A program made the position numbers and the translations under genes. 64,000 nt of DNA from Massilia aquatica (GTDB lineage Bacteria > Pseudomonadota > Gammaproteobacteria > Burkholderiales > Burkholderiaceae_D): NCBI RefSeq assembly GCF_011682045.1, contig NZ_VVIW01000016.1:103506-167505 (forward strand). Direction: 5' to 3'. The notes below the pieces were generated by a model. That model ran no database searches, was not told where the DNA came from, and saw only the letters and a program-made list of their open reading frames with translations. Positions 1 through 7,780 of this stretch are shown here, piece by piece (positions within the stretch are counted from its first letter, which is position 1; every line of letters begins with the position of its first letter).

Positions 1-122
1 CTGAGCCGTGATTCAAACAACGGAAAGCTTATTTGCTTATGCGTTCCAGGATGGCGTGGCGAAAATGGTCATGCCGGGATGCCGATCGCCACTGGCGCAA
101 CCGGCTTCCCGCACAGGCCGGC

Positions 123-761
123 TTACTTGTTCGGCTGCGGCGTCAGGCGCAGATAGGCGCGCTCGGCGGTAAAGCCCTTGGGATACTTTTGCTTGATCAG
201 TTCCGGATCCTGCACGCTCAGCGGGATGATGACGTCGTCGCCATCGCGCCAGTTGCCGGGCGTGGCCACGGTGTAGGCATCGCTCAGTTGCAGGGCGTCG
301 ATGACGCGCAGCACCTCGTCGAAGTTGCGCCCGGTGCTCATCGGATAAGTGATCGTCAGGCGGATCTTTTTCTTCGGATCGATCACGAACAGCGAGCGCA
401 CCGTCGCCGTGGCCGACTGCTCCGGATGGATCATGTCGTACAGGGCAGCGACTTTCTTGTCGGCATCGGCGATGATCGGAAAGCCGACCACGGTCTTTTG
501 CGTCTCTTCAATATCCTTGATCCAGGTTTTATGCAGCTCGGCCGGATCGACCGAGAGGGCAATGGCTTTCACGTTGCGCTTGTCGAATTCAGGCTTGAGC
601 CTGGCGGTCAGGCCCAGCTCGGTGGTGCAGACGGGCGTGAAGTCGGCCGGATGCGAAAACAGCACCACCCACGAGTCGCCCGCCCATTGGTGAAACTTGA
701 TCGTTCCCAGCGAAGAATCCTGCTCGAAATCGGGAGCGGTATCGCCCAGACGTAAACTCAT
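123..761 (-). CDS. 1-Cys peroxiredoxin (Prx6/AhpC-TSA family)
   Basis: Thiol peroxidase of 212 aa that reduces hydrogen and organic peroxides in the cytoplasm. The peroxidatic motif PVCTTE places the active cysteine at residue 45, and it is the only cysteine in the protein, so this is a 1-Cys enzyme needing an external reductant. The long C-terminal part (DPYV-type dimerisation region, ending RLTPQPNK) and length fit the Prx6 group. The ATG at 761 is chosen over an in-frame TTG at 773 because GGAG lies 6 nt upstream of it. The leader holds a TTCGAA-CCTGG-TTCGAA repeat that could be an operator. Sure of family, not of the physiological reductant. Confidence 0.93.
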   Translation of the reverse strand: MSLRLGDTAPDFEQDSSLGTIKFHQWAGDSWVVLFSHPADFTPVCTTELGLTARLKPEFDKRNVKAIALSVDPAELHKTWIKDIEETQKTVVGFPIIADADKKVAALYDMIHPEQSATATVRSLFVIDPKKKIRLTITYPMSTGRNFDEVLRVIDALQLSDAYTVATPGNWRDGDDVIIPLSVQDPELIKQKYPKGFTAERAYLRLTPQPNK

Positions 762-790
762 TGTGATCTCCAATCGTTCATCGAAAGTTG

Positions 791-807
791 TTCGAACCTG
801 GTTCGAA
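791..807 (-). promoter_or_regulatory. Candidate operator TTCGAA-N5-TTCGAA upstream of peroxiredoxin
   Basis: Two palindromic TTCGAA hexamers 5 bp apart, 30 bp upstream of the peroxiredoxin start. On the minus strand they lie just downstream of a TATAAA that could be a -10 box, so a bound repressor would cover the transcription start. The regulator is unknown; the match does not look like a classical OxyR ATAG-type site. Confidence 0.35.
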
Positions 808-826
808 ATTTATACGCGGATGTCAA

Positions 827-1387
827 TCATGCCGAAAAGGCCAGCGCCCTATTGTGCGCCAATTCGGCCAAACGCTGCAAATAGTTGTAACCGGACGGCC
901 AGTCGCCCAGGCCCGATTCGGCGTTGATGTGGCCCAGCCTGCCCTCTTCGACCAGCTCGCTTCCCCAGCGGCGCGCCCACAGCGCCGCATGCGGCGCGCT
1001 CATCCAGGGATCGTTGGCGCTACTAACCAATATGCTAGGGCAGTCGAGCGACAGCGCCGGCAGGCGGTCGGCCACGCCGAACTTGTCGGGATCGGCCGGC
1101 GCCACCAGCAGCGCGCCCGCCACGCCCTCGCTGGAGCGGGCGATGCTGTGCACGGCGGTCAGGCAGCCGAAACTGTGCGCCACCAGCAGCGCGGGACGCG
1201 GATCGGCGCGCCGCACCTGGTCCAGGCGCGCAGCCCAGGCGGCCAGGTCGGGCTGCCCGAAGTCATCCTGGCGCACGCGCACGAATTCCGGATGCAGGCG
1301 CTGCCAGCGCGACTGCCAATGGCCCGGCCCGCTGTCATGCAGCCCGCTGACCACGATTACTTGAAAATGGGGAAAGAGTTCCATCAT
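827..1387 (-). CDS. RBBP9/YdeN-family serine hydrolase (alpha/beta fold)
   Basis: Small intracellular alpha/beta hydrolase, 186 aa, the usual size for the RBBP9/YdeN (DUF676-like, COG3545) group. The nucleophile elbow AHSFG gives Ser72; Asp126 in SANDPW and His153 in GHINAE complete a plausible triad. The N-terminal VSGLHDSGPGHWQ is typical of the family. The open frame extends further upstream, but AGGAGG sits 7 nt before the ATG at 1387, which decides the start. Substrate unknown. It lies between the peroxiredoxin gene and dgkA, all on the minus strand. Confidence 0.88.
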   Translation of the reverse strand: MMELFPHFQVIVVSGLHDSGPGHWQSRWQRLHPEFVRVRQDDFGQPDLAAWAARLDQVRRADPRPALLVAHSFGCLTAVHSIARSSEGVAGALLVAPADPDKFGVADRLPALSLDCPSILVSSANDPWMSAPHAALWARRWGSELVEEGRLGHINAESGLGDWPSGYNYLQRLAELAHNRALAFSA

Positions 1388-1503
1388 GGCGCCACCTCCT
1401 GGACCACCAGAGTACGGCGCGATGGGACAAAAACGAAGGAATCGTTTCGCGGTTCGATATGCGGCCAACGCATAAGGCGGGCCGGCATCGCTCAGTTTAC
1501 TGG

Positions 1504-1890
1504 CTAATAAAAGCGGTTGAACAGCACCACCGCCCACGAGGCCACGGCAATCATAACCGCCAGCATCACGGCGGCACTGCCGAAATCCTTGGCGTTCTTC
1601 GACAGCGGATGGCGCTCCAGCGAAACCCGGTCGACCACGGCTTCGATGGCCGAGTTGATCAGCTCAACGATCAGCACCAGTACCAGCACGGCGATCAGGA
1701 ACAGTTTCTGGAAAGAAGAGATGGGCAGCACCAGCGCGATGATGGTGCCGATAACGACCATGAGCAGTTCCTGGCGGAAGGCATGCTCGCTGGCCCAGGC
1801 CGATTTGAAGCCATCGATCGAATAGCCGGTCGCCGCCACGATGCGTTTGAAGCCGCTTTTGCTCTTGAATTCACTGACAGGCTCGGTCAT
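1504..1890 (-). CDS. dgkA: Diacylglycerol kinase (prokaryotic DgkA)
   Basis: Inner-membrane enzyme of 128 aa that phosphorylates diacylglycerol to phosphatidic acid, recycling lipid from membrane-derived oligosaccharide or LPS modification. The signature ELINSAIEAVVDRVS near residues 75-90 and EHAFRQELL upstream hold the acidic residues of the active site; three transmembrane segments follow the family pattern, with the last one ending at the C-terminus (AVVLFNRFY). Length equals typical DgkA (about 120 aa). Divergently placed to the IclR regulator downstream of it on the map. Confidence 0.95.
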   Translation of the reverse strand: MTEPVSEFKSKSGFKRIVAATGYSIDGFKSAWASEHAFRQELLMVVIGTIIALVLPISSFQKLFLIAVLVLVLIVELINSAIEAVVDRVSLERHPLSKNAKDFGSAAVMLAVMIAVASWAVVLFNRFY

Positions 1891-1974
1891 GGAGTCATTT
1901 CAAAATAACAGGGAAAACGCATTATGCCCCGCCCCGCCGCCAGCGCGCCACCTTTGCCTCTCGGCGCAGGGAAA

Positions 1975-2003
1975 TTGCCAATCCTTTTCACATTGTGGTA
2001 TAA
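1975..2003 (+). promoter_or_regulatory. Predicted sigma-70 promoter for the IclR gene
   Basis: TTGCCA at 1975-1980 and GTATAA at 1998-2003 are separated by exactly 17 bp, giving a good -35/-10 pair 36 bp upstream of the IclR start codon. A TGCACTGCAC palindrome at 2019-2028 lies in the resulting leader. Confidence 0.5.
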
Positions 2004-2038
2004 AGAAAGGACATATACTGCACTGCACCAACCACATC

Positions 2039-2821
2039 ATGAAAATCGACACCGTTGAAGCACCCAAAACCTCGATCCAGGTAATCGAGCGCATGGTGGC
2101 CCTGCTCGACGCGCTGGCCAACTATACCGATCCGGTGAGCCTGAAGGAATTGTCCAAGGTATCCGGACTGCATCCCTCGACGGCGCACCGGATCCTGAAC
2201 GACATGGTCATCACGCGCTTCGTGGACCGGGTCGAGCCGGGCACCTACCGTCTCGGCATGCGTTTGCTGGAGCTGGGCAATGTGGTGAAAAGCCGGCTGT
2301 CGGTGCGCGAAGCGGCGCTCGACTTCATGCGCTCGCTGCACAAGAAGACCCAGCAGACCATCAACCTGTCGGTACGCCAGGGCGATGAGATTGTCTACAT
2401 CGACCGCGCGTTTTCGGAGCGCTCCGGCATGCAGGTGGTGCGCGCGATCGGCGGACGCGGTCCGCTGCACCTGACCTCGACCGGGAAGCTGTTCTTGTCG
2501 GTCGATGAACCGAAGGCGATCCGGGCCTATGCCACGCGCACCGGGCTGGCCGGGCATAACAAGAATTCGATTACCGATCTGGGCAAGCTGGAACGCGAGC
2601 TGAGCGTGGTCCGGACGCGCGGCTATGCGCGCGATAACGAAGAGCTGGAGCTGGGGGTGCGCTGCATGGCGGCGGGCATCCATGACGATTCGGGCAAGCT
2701 GATTGCGGGCTTGTCGATTTCGGCGCCGGCCGATCGCTTGCAAGAGGAATGGCTGGAAGATCTGGTGACGACCGCGAGCCAGATTTCGGCGACCCTGGGG
2801 TATACCGGGCCGACCGTTTAG
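2039..2821 (+). CDS. IclR-family transcriptional regulator
   Basis: DNA-binding regulator of 260 aa. An N-terminal winged helix-turn-helix (about residues 12-70, containing LKELSKVSGLHPSTAHRIL) is followed by the IclR effector-binding domain (about 85-255; GRGPLHLTSTGKLFL and DNEELELGVRCMAAGI are family blocks). The open frame continues upstream but the ATG at 2039 is chosen because it begins just before the HTH and lies correctly downstream of a promoter at 1975-2003. Shine-Dalgarno is weak. No adjacent catabolic operon identifies its ligand; it may act on distant genes or on itself. Confidence 0.88.
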   Translation: MKIDTVEAPKTSIQVIERMVALLDALANYTDPVSLKELSKVSGLHPSTAHRILNDMVITRFVDRVEPGTYRLGMRLLELGNVVKSRLSVREAALDFMRSLHKKTQQTINLSVRQGDEIVYIDRAFSERSGMQVVRAIGGRGPLHLTSTGKLFLSVDEPKAIRAYATRTGLAGHNKNSITDLGKLERELSVVRTRGYARDNEELELGVRCMAAGIHDDSGKLIAGLSISAPADRLQEEWLEDLVTTASQISATLGYTGPTV

Positions 2822-2843
2822 TATTTTTAGCGCTTGCTTTAAG

Positions 2844-2869
2844 ACCGTCATTCCCGCGGGAATGACGGT
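2844..2869. repeat. Dispersed GTCATTCCCGC palindrome (single, perfect)
   Basis: Perfect 26-bp palindrome ACCGTCATTCCC...GGGAATGACGGT between the convergent IclR and endopeptidase genes. The same core recurs at 16045, 22414 and 44952, in variant form at 6845. It can fold in either strand and may act as a shared terminator or REP-type element. Confidence 0.7.
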
Positions 2870-2905
2870 GTTGAGGATAGTGATATTAACGAACGTCAGC
2901 GAAAA

Positions 2906-3985
2906 TCAAGACAAACCCGGCTGCCGTAACGCTTCCAGCCAGCGCCGCATGCGTCCCGCGTCGGCGGTGCGCGATTGCTTGCCCTTGGAATCGAGAAACA
3001 CCATGATCACGGCGCGGCCCTGGATCACGGTCTGCATCACCAGGCAACGCCCGGCTTCATTGATGAAACCGGTCTTTTGCAAACCGATATCCCAATCCGG
3101 CATCGCGACCAGGTAGTTGGTATTGTTGTAATGCATCAGCCGGCCGCCGGCATCGACCGTCGATTTCGGATCGGTCGAATACTGGCGCAGCAGCGGCTGG
3201 TTGTAAGCGAACATGGCCAGCTTGGCCAGGTCGCGCGCGCTGGCCACATTGCGGCTCGACAGCCCGCTCGAATCGACATAGCGCGTATCGTTCATGCCCA
3301 GCTGGCGCGCCTTGGCATTCATGGCCTCGACAAAGCCGGCCACGCCGCCCGGATAATTGCGCGCCAGTGCAGAGGCCGCCCGGTTCTCCGAACTCATCAG
3401 CGCGATATGCAGCAAGTTGGCGCGCGTCATCCTGGAACCGATGCGCAGGCGCGAACTGGTGAATTTTTCGTGATCGACATCATCGTCGGTGATCGTGATC
3501 ACCTCGCCCATGTCCTGCTGCGCTTCGACCACGATCAGGCCGGTCATCAGCTTGGTGATCGAGGCGATCGGCAAGGCGATATTCGCATTCTTCTCGAACA
3601 ATACCTCGGCATTGTTCTGGTCGAGCACGAAAGCGACGTTGGATTTGAGATCGAGCGGGTCGGACGTCTGGTTCAAGCCGGCACGGTCGCCGGCGCTCTG
3701 GCGGATCCGTTCGGGCAGCGCGGCGGCAACGATCACGCGCTGATACACGGCCTTGCGCTTGCCGCGCACCATGACGGTGCGGCGCACCATGGTATTGCGG
3801 CTTTCGGCCACCACGCGCGGCGCGATCTCGCGCCGTTTGAAACGCGCCTTGCCGGCGGCCGGCTTCTTGACCTTGACCTTGCCCGCACTGACCCCGGCCT
3901 TGGTTTTGGCCTTGACCTTGGCTTCGACCGGCGGCGTGAAGACTAACAGCAGGGAAGCGATAGCGCCCAAGACAAACTTATACAT
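2906..3985 (-). CDS. pbpG: D-alanyl-D-alanine endopeptidase (PBP7/PbpG-type, S11)
   Basis: Periplasmic penicillin-binding protein of 359 aa that cuts D-Ala cross-links in peptidoglycan. After a signal peptide (residues 1-22, MYKFVLGAIASLLLVF...VEA) comes an unusual Lys/Ala-rich basic stretch (about 23-55) before the S11 domain. All three active-site motifs are visible: SITK (Ser142, Lys145), SEN (199-201) and KTG (304-306). The start at 3985 has AAAGGA upstream and is where the signal peptide begins; the frame is open further 5' without support. There is no C-terminal dacA-type anchor, which favours PbpG over DacA/C. Confidence 0.9.
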   Translation of the reverse strand: MYKFVLGAIASLLLVFTPPVEAKVKAKTKAGVSAGKVKVKKPAAGKARFKRREIAPRVVAESRNTMVRRTVMVRGKRKAVYQRVIVAAALPERIRQSAGDRAGLNQTSDPLDLKSNVAFVLDQNNAEVLFEKNANIALPIASITKLMTGLIVVEAQQDMGEVITITDDDVDHEKFTSSRLRIGSRMTRANLLHIALMSSENRAASALARNYPGGVAGFVEAMNAKARQLGMNDTRYVDSSGLSSRNVASARDLAKLAMFAYNQPLLRQYSTDPKSTVDAGGRLMHYNNTNYLVAMPDWDIGLQKTGFINEAGRCLVMQTVIQGRAVIMVFLDSKGKQSRTADAGRMRRWLEALRQPGLS

Positions 3986-4137
3986 CTGAATTCCTTTGAA
4001 GCGAGCTGACCTGATATCGCTGAAGTCTAGCAAAGTACTCAGCAATCGCAAACGAATTTGACATTCGGAGGAAGTCTTGTGCCGGGCTACAACGTCGCTA
4101 GCCAGCACGCCCCTTGCATCCGTCACAGTGTACGCGT

Positions 4138-4833
4138 TTATTCCATGAAGCGAACAAAGCTTGCCACAGGTTCGCGCGCGGTCACCAGGGTGTTCTCGAT
4201 CTTGCCGGGATTGGCGAAACCGAGCGCCATGCCGCATACCAGCATCTCAGTGGGGGGCAGCTGAAGATGCGCGGCAATGACCTTGTGATACGGGGTAAAC
4301 GCCGCCTGCGGACAGGTGTCGAGCCCGCGCCCGCGCGCCGCGACCATGATGTTCTCTAAAAACATGCCGTAATCGAGCCACGAACCCTGCTCCAGCACCC
4401 GGTCGATGGTGAAAATGAGCCCCACGGGCGCGTCGAAAAAGCGGTAGTTGCGGCCGAACTGGGCGTGCATGCCGGCCTTGTTGTCGCGCTCCAGGCCCAG
4501 CAGCGAATACAAGTCCAGGCCCACCTTGCGGCGCCGCTCGATGTAGGGCGAGGTCCATTCGCGCGGGTAATAGGGATACTCTTCCGTGTGCAGCCTGGCC
4601 TGCTCGGGGTCGTTGTGGACCGCGAGGATGGCTTGCGACAGGCTCTCCTTGGCCTGGCCGGTCAGCACGGTGACCTTCCATGGCTGGATATTGGTGCCGG
4701 ACGGGGCGCGCGCGCTCACTGCCAGGATCTGCTCGATATCTTCGCGCGCGACCGGGGTCGGCAGGAAGGCACGGATCGAACGGCGCGAGCCGATGGCGGC
4801 GTCCACGATTGCTTGTTCTTTACTAGCCAACAT
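4138..4833 (-). CDS. Nitroreductase family protein (FMN-dependent)
   Basis: Flavin oxidoreductase of 231 aa. SRRSIRAFLPTPV and APSGTNIQPWKV near the N-terminus are the FMN-binding blocks of nitroreductases, and GLDTCPQAAFTPY with LVCGMALGFA are the C-terminal dimer/FMN blocks. It probably reduces nitroaromatics or quinones with NAD(P)H; the true substrate is not evident. Start at 4833 is preceded by AGGAG. It begins 8 bp after the upstream EamA transporter gene stops, so the two are very likely one transcript. Confidence 0.92.
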   Translation of the reverse strand: MLASKEQAIVDAAIGSRRSIRAFLPTPVAREDIEQILAVSARAPSGTNIQPWKVTVLTGQAKESLSQAILAVHNDPEQARLHTEEYPYYPREWTSPYIERRRKVGLDLYSLLGLERDNKAGMHAQFGRNYRFFDAPVGLIFTIDRVLEQGSWLDYGMFLENIMVAARGRGLDTCPQAAFTPYHKVIAAHLQLPPTEMLVCGMALGFANPGKIENTLVTAREPVASFVRFME

Positions 4834-4841
4834 TGTTTCTC

Positions 4842-5747
4842 CTATTTTTTGACGACACACACCACACCGATGACCGCCACCAGCATCCCGGCCACGCCCA
4901 GCCAGCTGAAGGCTTCGCCGAACATCAGCCAGGCCATGACCGCCGTGGTCGGCGGCGTGAGATACAGCAAGCTGGTGACCTGGGTCGCATCGCTGCGGCG
5001 GATCAGCTGGAACAGCAGGAAGATGGCGCCGATCGACAGCGCAAACACCGACCACATCCACGCGCCGATGAAACGCGGCGTCCAGGTAATGCTGCTGAGC
5101 GACCAGTCGAGCCCTTCGAACAGCAGCGCGACCGGCAACAGCACCGCCACGGTGGAGGCGAACTGGATCACGGTGCCGGTGCGCAAGTCGAAACGCGGGC
5201 AAAAGTGCTTTTGGTACATCGTACCAGCGGTAATCGATAGCAGCGCCAGCACGCTGAAGCCAATCGCCAGCGGCGACAGGCCGACCAGGGTGATCTTGGC
5301 ATACACCACCAGCGCCACGCCGGTCAGGCCGAACAGCAGGCCCAGCCACTGGCGCGGACGCACGGTTTCGCCGATCAGGGGCGCGCAGGCGGCGGTGAGG
5401 ATCGGTTGCATGCCGACGATCAGGGCGGTGACCCCGGCCGGCATGCCCAGCTTGATGGCGCACCAGACGCCGCCCAGGTAGCCCGCCTGCAACAGCAAAC
5501 CGGCCACGGCGATATGGCCGATGCTGCCGGTCGGCCAGGGCGCCTTCCAGATCAGCACGATGGGCAGCAGCACCGCCAGCACCGCCGCGCAGCGCAGCAG
5601 CAGGAAGGTCAGCGGCGGCGCATACGGCAGGCCGAACTTGGCCACGATGAAACCGGTACTCCACAACAGCACGAAAAACACCGGCATCGGCGACAGCCAG
5701 GACGCACTGTGGCGCGGCGCAACATTTTTAGACGTTTCGTTTGACAT
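4842..5747 (-). CDS. EamA/DMT-family transporter
   Basis: Inner-membrane protein of 301 aa with about ten hydrophobic segments in two EamA repeats (roughly 20-150 and 165-298), each ending in the typical GEx...W.G...I..G pattern (PLIGETVRPRQWLGLLFGLTG; MFGEAFSWLGVAGMLVAVIG). Members export metabolites or amino acids. Co-transcription with the nitroreductase suggests export or handling of a redox-modified compound, which is inference only. Confidence 0.88.
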   Translation of the reverse strand: MSNETSKNVAPRHSASWLSPMPVFFVLLWSTGFIVAKFGLPYAPPLTFLLLRCAAVLAVLLPIVLIWKAPWPTGSIGHIAVAGLLLQAGYLGGVWCAIKLGMPAGVTALIVGMQPILTAACAPLIGETVRPRQWLGLLFGLTGVALVVYAKITLVGLSPLAIGFSVLALLSITAGTMYQKHFCPRFDLRTGTVIQFASTVAVLLPVALLFEGLDWSLSSITWTPRFIGAWMWSVFALSIGAIFLLFQLIRRSDATQVTSLLYLTPPTTAVMAWLMFGEAFSWLGVAGMLVAVIGVVCVVKK

Positions 5748-5946
5748 ATATCAAGGGTCGCGCTCGACGCCGAAACGTCAATACGCCGCATCAACAGGTG
5801 GGACAGCGCGAACAGCGAGTCTAGCATGGGCCGCGTTGCCATGTTACCAAGCCCGGTTCTGTCTATGACAGGCGAGGCAGTTTTCGCTATGGAATCGCCT
5901 TGCGCAATATTGTCAAGCACATCAATTTGAATTGGCCGCGAGTCGT

Positions 5947-6017
5947 TTGTGCACTGCACAAGATTCGCTTGACTCTGGTCAGGAAATCATTAAAATAGAC
6001 TTTGTTGCGCTGCACAA
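5947..6017 (+). promoter_or_regulatory. Phasin promoter with two PhaR-like palindromes
   Basis: TTGACT (5969-5974) and TAAAAT (5991-5996), 16 bp apart, form a good promoter about 120 bp upstream of the phasin ATG. It is flanked by TTGTGC-ACT-GCACAA (5947-5961) before the -35 box and TTGTTGCGCTGCACAA (6002-6017) just after the -10 box; both share TGC(A/G)CTGCACAA. TGC-rich dyads of this kind are the known operators of PhaR, the repressor that titrates onto PHA granules. PhaR itself is not in the window. The preceding stretch 5748-5946 shows no gene. Confidence 0.55.
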
Positions 6018-6114
6018 TCCTATTGTTCAGCCTTGGCTTGACAGATTTTTCTGCCTCACCGGTTCAACGCAGCATTTATCAACAATACTATTAATCAATA
6101 TTTGGAGAATATAT

Positions 6115-6684
6115 ATGTTTGCAATCCCTGAGCAGTTTTCAAACGCCACCAAAGCCAACTTTGAATCGCAGTTTGCGCTGTACTCGTCGCTGACGACCAA
6201 GGCCTTCGAAAGCATTGAAAAGCTGGTCGAGTTGAACATCACCGCTGCCAAGGCAACGCTGGAAGAGTCCTCGATCGCTACCAAGCAGCTGCTGTCGTGC
6301 AAGGATCCACAAGAATTTTTCTCGCTGACCGCTGCCCAGGCTCAGCCGACCGCTGAAAAAGCGATGTCGTACAGCCGTCAACTGGCTGCCATCGCTACCG
6401 GCACCCAGGCTGAATTTTCGAAAGCCGCCGAGTTCCAGATCGCCGAAACCAACCGCAAGGTCATCTCGCTGGTTGACGAAGTGAGCAAGAATGCACCGGC
6501 CGGTTCGGAAAACGTGGTTGCCGCGATCAAGGCATCGATCGGTAACGCCAACGCCGGTTACGAGCAGATGAGCAAGACCGCCAAGCAAGCCAAAGAAGCC
6601 ATGGAAACCAATGTGAACGCAGCGGTATCGCAGTTCACCCAGGCTGCACAGAACGTTGCTGCACGTACCACTGCCAAGCGTTAA
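6115..6684 (+). CDS. phaP: Phasin family protein (PHA granule-associated)
   Basis: Cytoplasmic protein of 189 aa that coats polyhydroxyalkanoate granules and sets their size. It is almost wholly alpha-helical and Ala/Lys/Glu/Gln-rich with no cysteine motif beyond one Cys, matching the betaproteobacterial phasin (PhaP) domain: [19 protein letters not shown] at the N-terminus and the conserved [25 protein letters not shown] lies 7 nt before the ATG at 6115. Regulation by PhaR is suggested by palindromes in the promoter, and a strong terminator follows 25 bp after the stop, so the gene is monocistronic. Confidence 0.93.
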   Translation: MFAIPEQFSNATKANFESQFALYSSLTTKAFESIEKLVELNITAAKATLEESSIATKQLLSCKDPQEFFSLTAAQAQPTAEKAMSYSRQLAAIATGTQAEFSKAAEFQIAETNRKVISLVDEVSKNAPAGSENVVAAIKASIGNANAGYEQMSKTAKQAKEAMETNVNAAVSQFTQAAQNVAARTTAKR

Positions 6685-6705
6685 TTTGCCGCTGTTGTAC
6701 GAAGT

Positions 6706-6733
6706 AAAAAACCCCGCGCTGCGGGGTTTTTTT
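6706..6733 (+). terminator. Rho-independent terminator of the phasin gene
   Basis: AACCCCGC-GCT-GCGGGGTT stem followed by seven T residues on the plus strand, starting 22 bp after the phasin stop. The A-run on the other side makes it potentially bidirectional. Confidence 0.9.
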
Positions 6734-6787
6734 ATGGGCGGTGCAATCGTCAGGGCAGACTCCATGCCAGGCATGACCTCCCGCACC

Positions 6788-7030
6788 AGCGCCGTCTTCC
6801 GCACCACTACCGTTTCCCGTACCCTACCGTCTCCCGCACCACTACCGTCTTCCCCGCGAAGGCGGGGATCCATAGCACCGTCGCTCAGAGGTCAATCTCG
6901 ACGGTATCCACTCGCACGCGTGCTATGGGTCCCCGCCTTCGCGGGGACGACGGGGGGCGGTGGCTGGAATGACGCGACAGGTCCACGACGAGGGCGGTGG
7001 CTGAAATAACGCGACAGGCCAGCGAACGAC
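6788..7030. repeat. Repeat-filled spacer: degenerate tandem repeats plus long inverted repeat
   Basis: The gene-free stretch 6734-7054 consists mostly of repeats. About 6788-6852 is a degenerate tandem array of units like CCACTACCGTCTTCC. 6845-6953 is a long inverted repeat whose arms (about 33 nt) carry CCCCGCGAAGGCGGGG plus ATCCATAGCAC and its complement, around a 40-nt centre. 6957-7028 holds two 36-bp direct repeats starting GGCGGTGGCTG. No open frame in it looks coding. Confidence 0.75.
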
Positions 7031-7054
7031 ATAACGCGCCCGCAACCTCCTGCC

Positions 7055-7780
7055 TTATTCCTCGCCCAGGTAGGCCGCCTTCACGCGCGGATCATGCAGC
7101 ATGTCCTGCGCATTGCCGCCCATGATGATCGCGCCCGAATCCATCACATAGCCGCGGTTGGCCGCTTCCAGCGCCAGTTTCGCGTTCTGCTCCACCAGCA
7201 GGATCGTAATGCCCTGCTTATGCACGTCGCGGATCACCTCGAAAATCTTTTCCACCATGATCGGCGCCAGGCCCATCGACGGCTCGTCCAGCAACAGCAG
7301 TTCCGGATGGCTCATCAGCGCGCGCGCCATGGCCAGCATCTGCTGTTCCCCGCCCGACAAGGTGCCGGCCATCTGCGCCGCGCGTTCTTTCAGGCGCGGA
7401 AACACCGTGAACCACTTGTCCACATCGGCCTCGATGCCGGCCTTGTCGTTGCGCGTGTAGGCGCCCATCAGCAGGTTTTCCTGGATCGACATGCGCGTAA
7501 ACACCCCGCGCCCTTCCGGCACCATGGCCAGTTTCTGCTGCACCAGCTCGAACGACTTACTGCCCTTGAGCGAAGCGCCCTTGTAGCTGATCGTACCTTC
7601 AACCTTGCAATCGGGCAGTGTGCCGGTGATGGCTTTCAGGGTGGTGGTCTTGCCGGCGCCATTGGCGCCGATCAGGGTCACCAGTTCGCCCTTGTTCACT
7701 TCCAGGTCGATGCCCTTGACGGCCTTGATGCCGCCGTAGGCCACCTTCAAGCCCTGGATTTTCAGAATGTTGTCGCTCAT
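7055..7780 (-). CDS. livF: Branched-chain amino acid-type ABC transporter ATPase LivF
   Basis: Cytoplasmic ATPase subunit of 241 aa of a HAAT-family (leucine/isoleucine/valine or amide) importer. Walker A GANGAGKTT (38-46), the ABC signature LSGGEQQ, Walker B LLLLDEPSMGL and the H-loop region VEQNAK (the Gln/Asn typical of LivF instead of a His-led loop) are present. Its ATG overlaps the livG stop (ATGA, 7777-7780), with GGGAGG upstream, so translation is coupled. It is the last gene of livHMGF; no periplasmic binding protein gene accompanies the cassette here. Confidence 0.95.
   Translation of the reverse strand: MSDNILKIQGLKVAYGGIKAVKGIDLEVNKGELVTLIGANGAGKTTTLKAITGTLPDCKVEGTISYKGASLKGSKSFELVQQKLAMVPEGRGVFTRMSIQENLLMGAYTRNDKAGIEADVDKWFTVFPRLKERAAQMAGTLSGGEQQMLAMARALMSHPELLLLDEPSMGLAPIMVEKIFEVIRDVHKQGITILLVEQNAKLALEAANRGYVMDSGAIIMGGNAQDMLHDPRVKAAYLGEE

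Noticed and set aside
5748..5946. Additional gene between the EamA and phasin genes
   Set aside because: Open frames here are short and antisense or lack ribosome sites.
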